Source: an uncultured Carboxylicivirga sp.
Lineage (GTDB): Bacteria; Bacteroidota; Bacteroidia; Bacteroidales; Marinilabiliaceae
Assembly: GCF_963674565.1 (NCBI RefSeq)
Contig: NZ_OY771430.1
Coordinates: 1,116,001 to 1,180,000, forward strand
DNA length: 64,000 nt
Reading direction: 5' to 3'
In this document: positions 61,573-64,000 of the stretch, piece by piece
Numbering within the stretch: position 1 is the stretch's first letter
How the letters are laid out: every line of letters starts with the position of its first letter
Notes under the pieces: model-generated
The model's database searches: none
What the model saw: the letters and a program-made list of their open reading frames with translations, nothing else
What the model was told of the DNA's origin: nothing
Translations under genes and position numbers: made by a program

Positions 61573-63921
61573 ATGAGGAAAGCAATCCTTTGTACTCTGA
61601 TTTTATGTTATTCAATTATTTCATATTGTCAAGTAGCAAGCTTGTCGGGTACAGTATTAGATAATTATGGAAAGGCGGTTGCTTTTGCCATTATTCATGA
61701 AAAGAATACAAGTAATGCAACTACTGCTGACGAAAATGGAAATTACCTACTAAATATTGAATTTGGACAAAAGACAATTGTATTTTCTAATGTAGGTTTT
61801 GTAAAACATGAACTTAAAGTAAATATAGACCGCAATCTTGTTAATCTACCGAATGTAATATTGGAGCCCAATCCGAAGACTTCATTGACGGAAGCAACCA
61901 TTATAGCAAAATCAAATGTCCGTATGGTTGAAGAGACTGGATTTAATGTGGTTGCCATTGATGCTAAACCTTTTCATAATGCAGCTATTAACCTGACCGA
62001 AGTTCTGGATCAGACACCTGGTGTGAAAATAAACCAGGAAGGTGGATTAGGATCAAAAAGCAATGTTACTATTAATGGCCTAAGTGGTCGTCATGTTCGT
62101 TTCTTTATTGATGGGATGCCTATGGATGCAATGAGTTCTGCTTTTCAACTTAATAATTTGCCAGTAAATATGTCAGAACGAATAGAGGTATATAAAGGTG
62201 TTGTACCCATTAATTTCGGTTCCGATGCATTAGGTGGTGCTGTTAATATTGTAACTAAGAAAAATCCAGGTACTTATCTTGATGCTTCATACTCATATGG
62301 TTCTTTTAATACCCATATGACTTTCGTAAATGCCGGACATACTTCTGATAATGGTTTTACCATACAATTAAGTGCTTACCAGAACTATTCTGATAATAAT
62401 TATTTCGTGGATGGTGTTAAAGTGCTTGATTTTGAAACTAATTTATATACAAATCCCCAACGGGTTCAGCGTTTTCATGATACATACCATAACGAAACAG
62501 CCATTCTTAAATTAGGATTAGTAAACAAACGATTTGCTGATCAGTTGTTGTTTGGTTTTACTTATGGGCAGGAATATCAGGAAGTTCAGCATCCAGCTTA
62601 CATCAATATTGTATATGGAGATAAACACTATACTTCAAGTACAATAATGCCGTCTATATTGTATTCAAAGGATGATATTTTTATAGATAATCTGAATATA
62701 AATCTTGCAGCCAATTATAACTTTGGAGAAGGACATAATGTCGATACAACTTATTGGCAATACAACTGGTTGGGAGAGCGAAGACTATCTAATTCAAAAG
62801 GAGAGGTGACACCAGCTTCTGATTACCGATATAATGATAATAACGGAACTATTAATGCCAATCTTGATTATGAATTCCTTCAAGGACATCGTTTTACAAT
62901 AAACAATGTTAGTAACTTTTTTTCGCGAGAAGGATACAATATTTTGGATATTGATGATAAAATGAATCAGTATCCGCGCGTAAATAACAGGAATATTTTG
63001 GGTATTGGTTTAAATAATGATTTTAGCGAGAAACTAAAGACATCAATTTTCACAAAACGATATTCATATTATTCATCGGCATATATTAATCAGGTTGTAG
63101 GGGGCGTTGAAGATTATATGATGGTTTCAAAGGATGATTCAAGATGGGGCTTTGGTTTTACAACAACTTACTTCATAGCTGATATACTTCAACTAAAAGC
63201 GAATTTTGAGAATACATTTCGAATGCCAACAAGTCATGAGCTATTTGGACAGGTTTTTCTTGAGCCCCAACAGAATCTGTCGCTCTTGCCTGAAACAAGT
63301 AATAATTTCAATTTTGGTATCCATTATAATAAACAGATAAAGCAAAAAAATTTCTTAAGCACAGATTTAAATTTCTTTTATCGACACACAGAGGATTTCA
63401 TAAAACGTACGGTTGATATGAAAAAAGGAGGTGAGTCGTATGAAAATATTTCCTTGGTTAAAACTCCTGGTGTTGATGCTGAAATAAGGTATTCTAATGG
63501 GGATCGGTTTACGAGTGGAGCAAATCTGTCGTACCAAAAACCAATGAATTATGATACGGAAAACTTCAATACTTATTTCAAGGCTGTAGTTCCAAATCAA
63601 CCCAATTTCTTTGGTAATGCTGATGCAGGATATTTCTTCAATGATTTATGGATGATTGATAGTCGGTTAAGTATAAGATACACTTTGCAATTTATCCATG
63701 AATTTGCAAATGATTGGGGTACATATGCTTCAGCAGAAAAAATACCTACCCAATGGAATCATAATGTAGGCGTAGTTTATTCATGGAAACAAGGTAGATA
63801 TAATTTATCCTTCGATTGTAAAAATCTTACTGATGCTAAGCTATACGACAATTTCAGTTTACAGAAGCCGGGACGAAGTTTCTCGGCTAAATTCAGATAC
63901 TACATCAATAGTAAGAGTTAG
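61573..63921 (+). CDS. TonB-dependent receptor, probably for a siderophore
   Basis: 782-residue outer-membrane receptor. After a signal peptide (ending SYCQ, about residue 20) comes a carboxypeptidase-D-like regulatory domain (about 22-105), then a plug (about 115-230 with EVLDQTPGVKINQEGG and LGGAVNIVTKKNPG) and a beta-barrel ending SFSAKFRYYINSK. The length and the lack of a susD partner favour small-ligand rather than glycan uptake. The divergent esterase and PepSY genes suggest a ferric siderophore. Confidence 0.88.
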   Translation: MRKAILCTLILCYSIISYCQVASLSGTVLDNYGKAVAFAIIHEKNTSNATTADENGNYLLNIEFGQKTIVFSNVGFVKHELKVNIDRNLVNLPNVILEPNPKTSLTEATIIAKSNVRMVEETGFNVVAIDAKPFHNAAINLTEVLDQTPGVKINQEGGLGSKSNVTINGLSGRHVRFFIDGMPMDAMSSAFQLNNLPVNMSERIEVYKGVVPINFGSDALGGAVNIVTKKNPGTYLDASYSYGSFNTHMTFVNAGHTSDNGFTIQLSAYQNYSDNNYFVDGVKVLDFETNLYTNPQRVQRFHDTYHNETAILKLGLVNKRFADQLLFGFTYGQEYQEVQHPAYINIVYGDKHYTSSTIMPSILYSKDDIFIDNLNINLAANYNFGEGHNVDTTYWQYNWLGERRLSNSKGEVTPASDYRYNDNNGTINANLDYEFLQGHRFTINNVSNFFSREGYNILDIDDKMNQYPRVNNRNILGIGLNNDFSEKLKTSIFTKRYSYYSSAYINQVVGGVEDYMMVSKDDSRWGFGFTTTYFIADILQLKANFENTFRMPTSHELFGQVFLEPQQNLSLLPETSNNFNFGIHYNKQIKQKNFLSTDLNFFYRHTEDFIKRTVDMKKGGESYENISLVKTPGVDAEIRYSNGDRFTSGANLSYQKPMNYDTENFNTYFKAVVPNQPNFFGNADAGYFFNDLWMIDSRLSIRYTLQFIHEFANDWGTYASAEKIPTQWNHNVGVVYSWKQGRYNLSFDCKNLTDAKLYDNFSLQKPGRSFSAKFRYYINSKS

Positions 63922-63960
63922 AGTAGTTTAATATTTAAATAATTATAAAAAGTAATCTTA

Positions 63961-64000
63961 TGAAAGTAAAAAATCAACTTTTAGGTTTGATACTATTTGC
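63961..64000 (+). CDS. Partial gene cut by the window end
   Basis: An ATG at 63961, 39 bases after the TonB receptor gene, opens MKVKNQLLGLILF, which looks like the start of a signal peptide. Only 40 bases are visible. By position it may encode a further exported component of the uptake locus. Confidence 0.45.

Overview
The window looks like chromosomal DNA of a Bacteroidota bacterium, probably a facultatively anaerobic member of the Bacteroidia such as a marine Marinilabiliales relative. The order is inference. The phylum is supported by promoters of the TTTG-N19-21-TAnnTTTG type, a T9SS-type C-terminal sorting domain, TonB-dependent receptors, a CcoN-CcoO fusion, SPII lipoproteins with acidic residues after the cysteine, and families typical of the phylum (DUF4861, DUF4199, DUF5074). 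Coding density is high and base composition is even. I saw no insertion sequence, prophage, CRISPR array, rRNA or tRNA.

Layout. 1-12.3 kb holds housekeeping and small hypothetical genes: rimO, a DUF4861 protein divergent from a six-hairpin glycosidase-like lipoprotein, a META lipoprotein, a SulP transporter, dnaX and monomeric isocitrate dehydrogenase. dnaX needs a -1 frameshift at an A10 run. 12.5-20.1 kb holds a class D beta-lactamase, DUF4199 protein, metallophosphoesterase, Gfo/Idh/MocA oxidoreductase, a satD-DUF3307-HD-esterase operon and a hexose-6-phosphate mutarotase. 20.3-28.7 kb is a complete cbb3 oxidase locus (ccoI, S, NO, Q, P, G, H and a TauE/SafE-like protein). 28.8-33.6 kb is a cobalamin-riboswitch locus with a BtuB-like receptor and two beta-propeller lipoproteins. 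33.6-35.0 kb is a stand-alone trpB behind a candidate tryptophan leader-peptide attenuator.

36.0-43.1 kb is a nitrite and nitrosative-stress region: nrfHA with an alginate-export-type porin, hcp, an Fe-S protein and a divergent Crp/Fnr regulator sharing one palindrome. 45.3-50.8 kb holds the least familiar set: a membrane-anchored PstS-like protein fused to a GcvH-like domain, a sensor kinase with two c-type heme motifs, an NtrC-type regulator and an archaemetzincin. 51.0-55.2 kb is an outer-membrane porin in one operon with proVWX. 55.2-58.9 kb has an amidohydrolase, a CCE_0567-type small protein, an exported beta-carbonic anhydrase and a radical SAM protein. 59.0-64.0 kb is a siderophore-type uptake locus with a divergent TonB receptor and a gene cut by the window end.

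Together the genes describe a cell that respires oxygen at low tension with cbb3 oxidase, reduces nitrite to ammonium, detoxifies NO or hydroxylamine, and scavenges B12, iron chelates and betaine. The observations most worth checking are the dnaX recoding site, the trp attenuator, the SBP-GcvH/heme-kinase/NtrC module, and the hcp/Crp palindrome.
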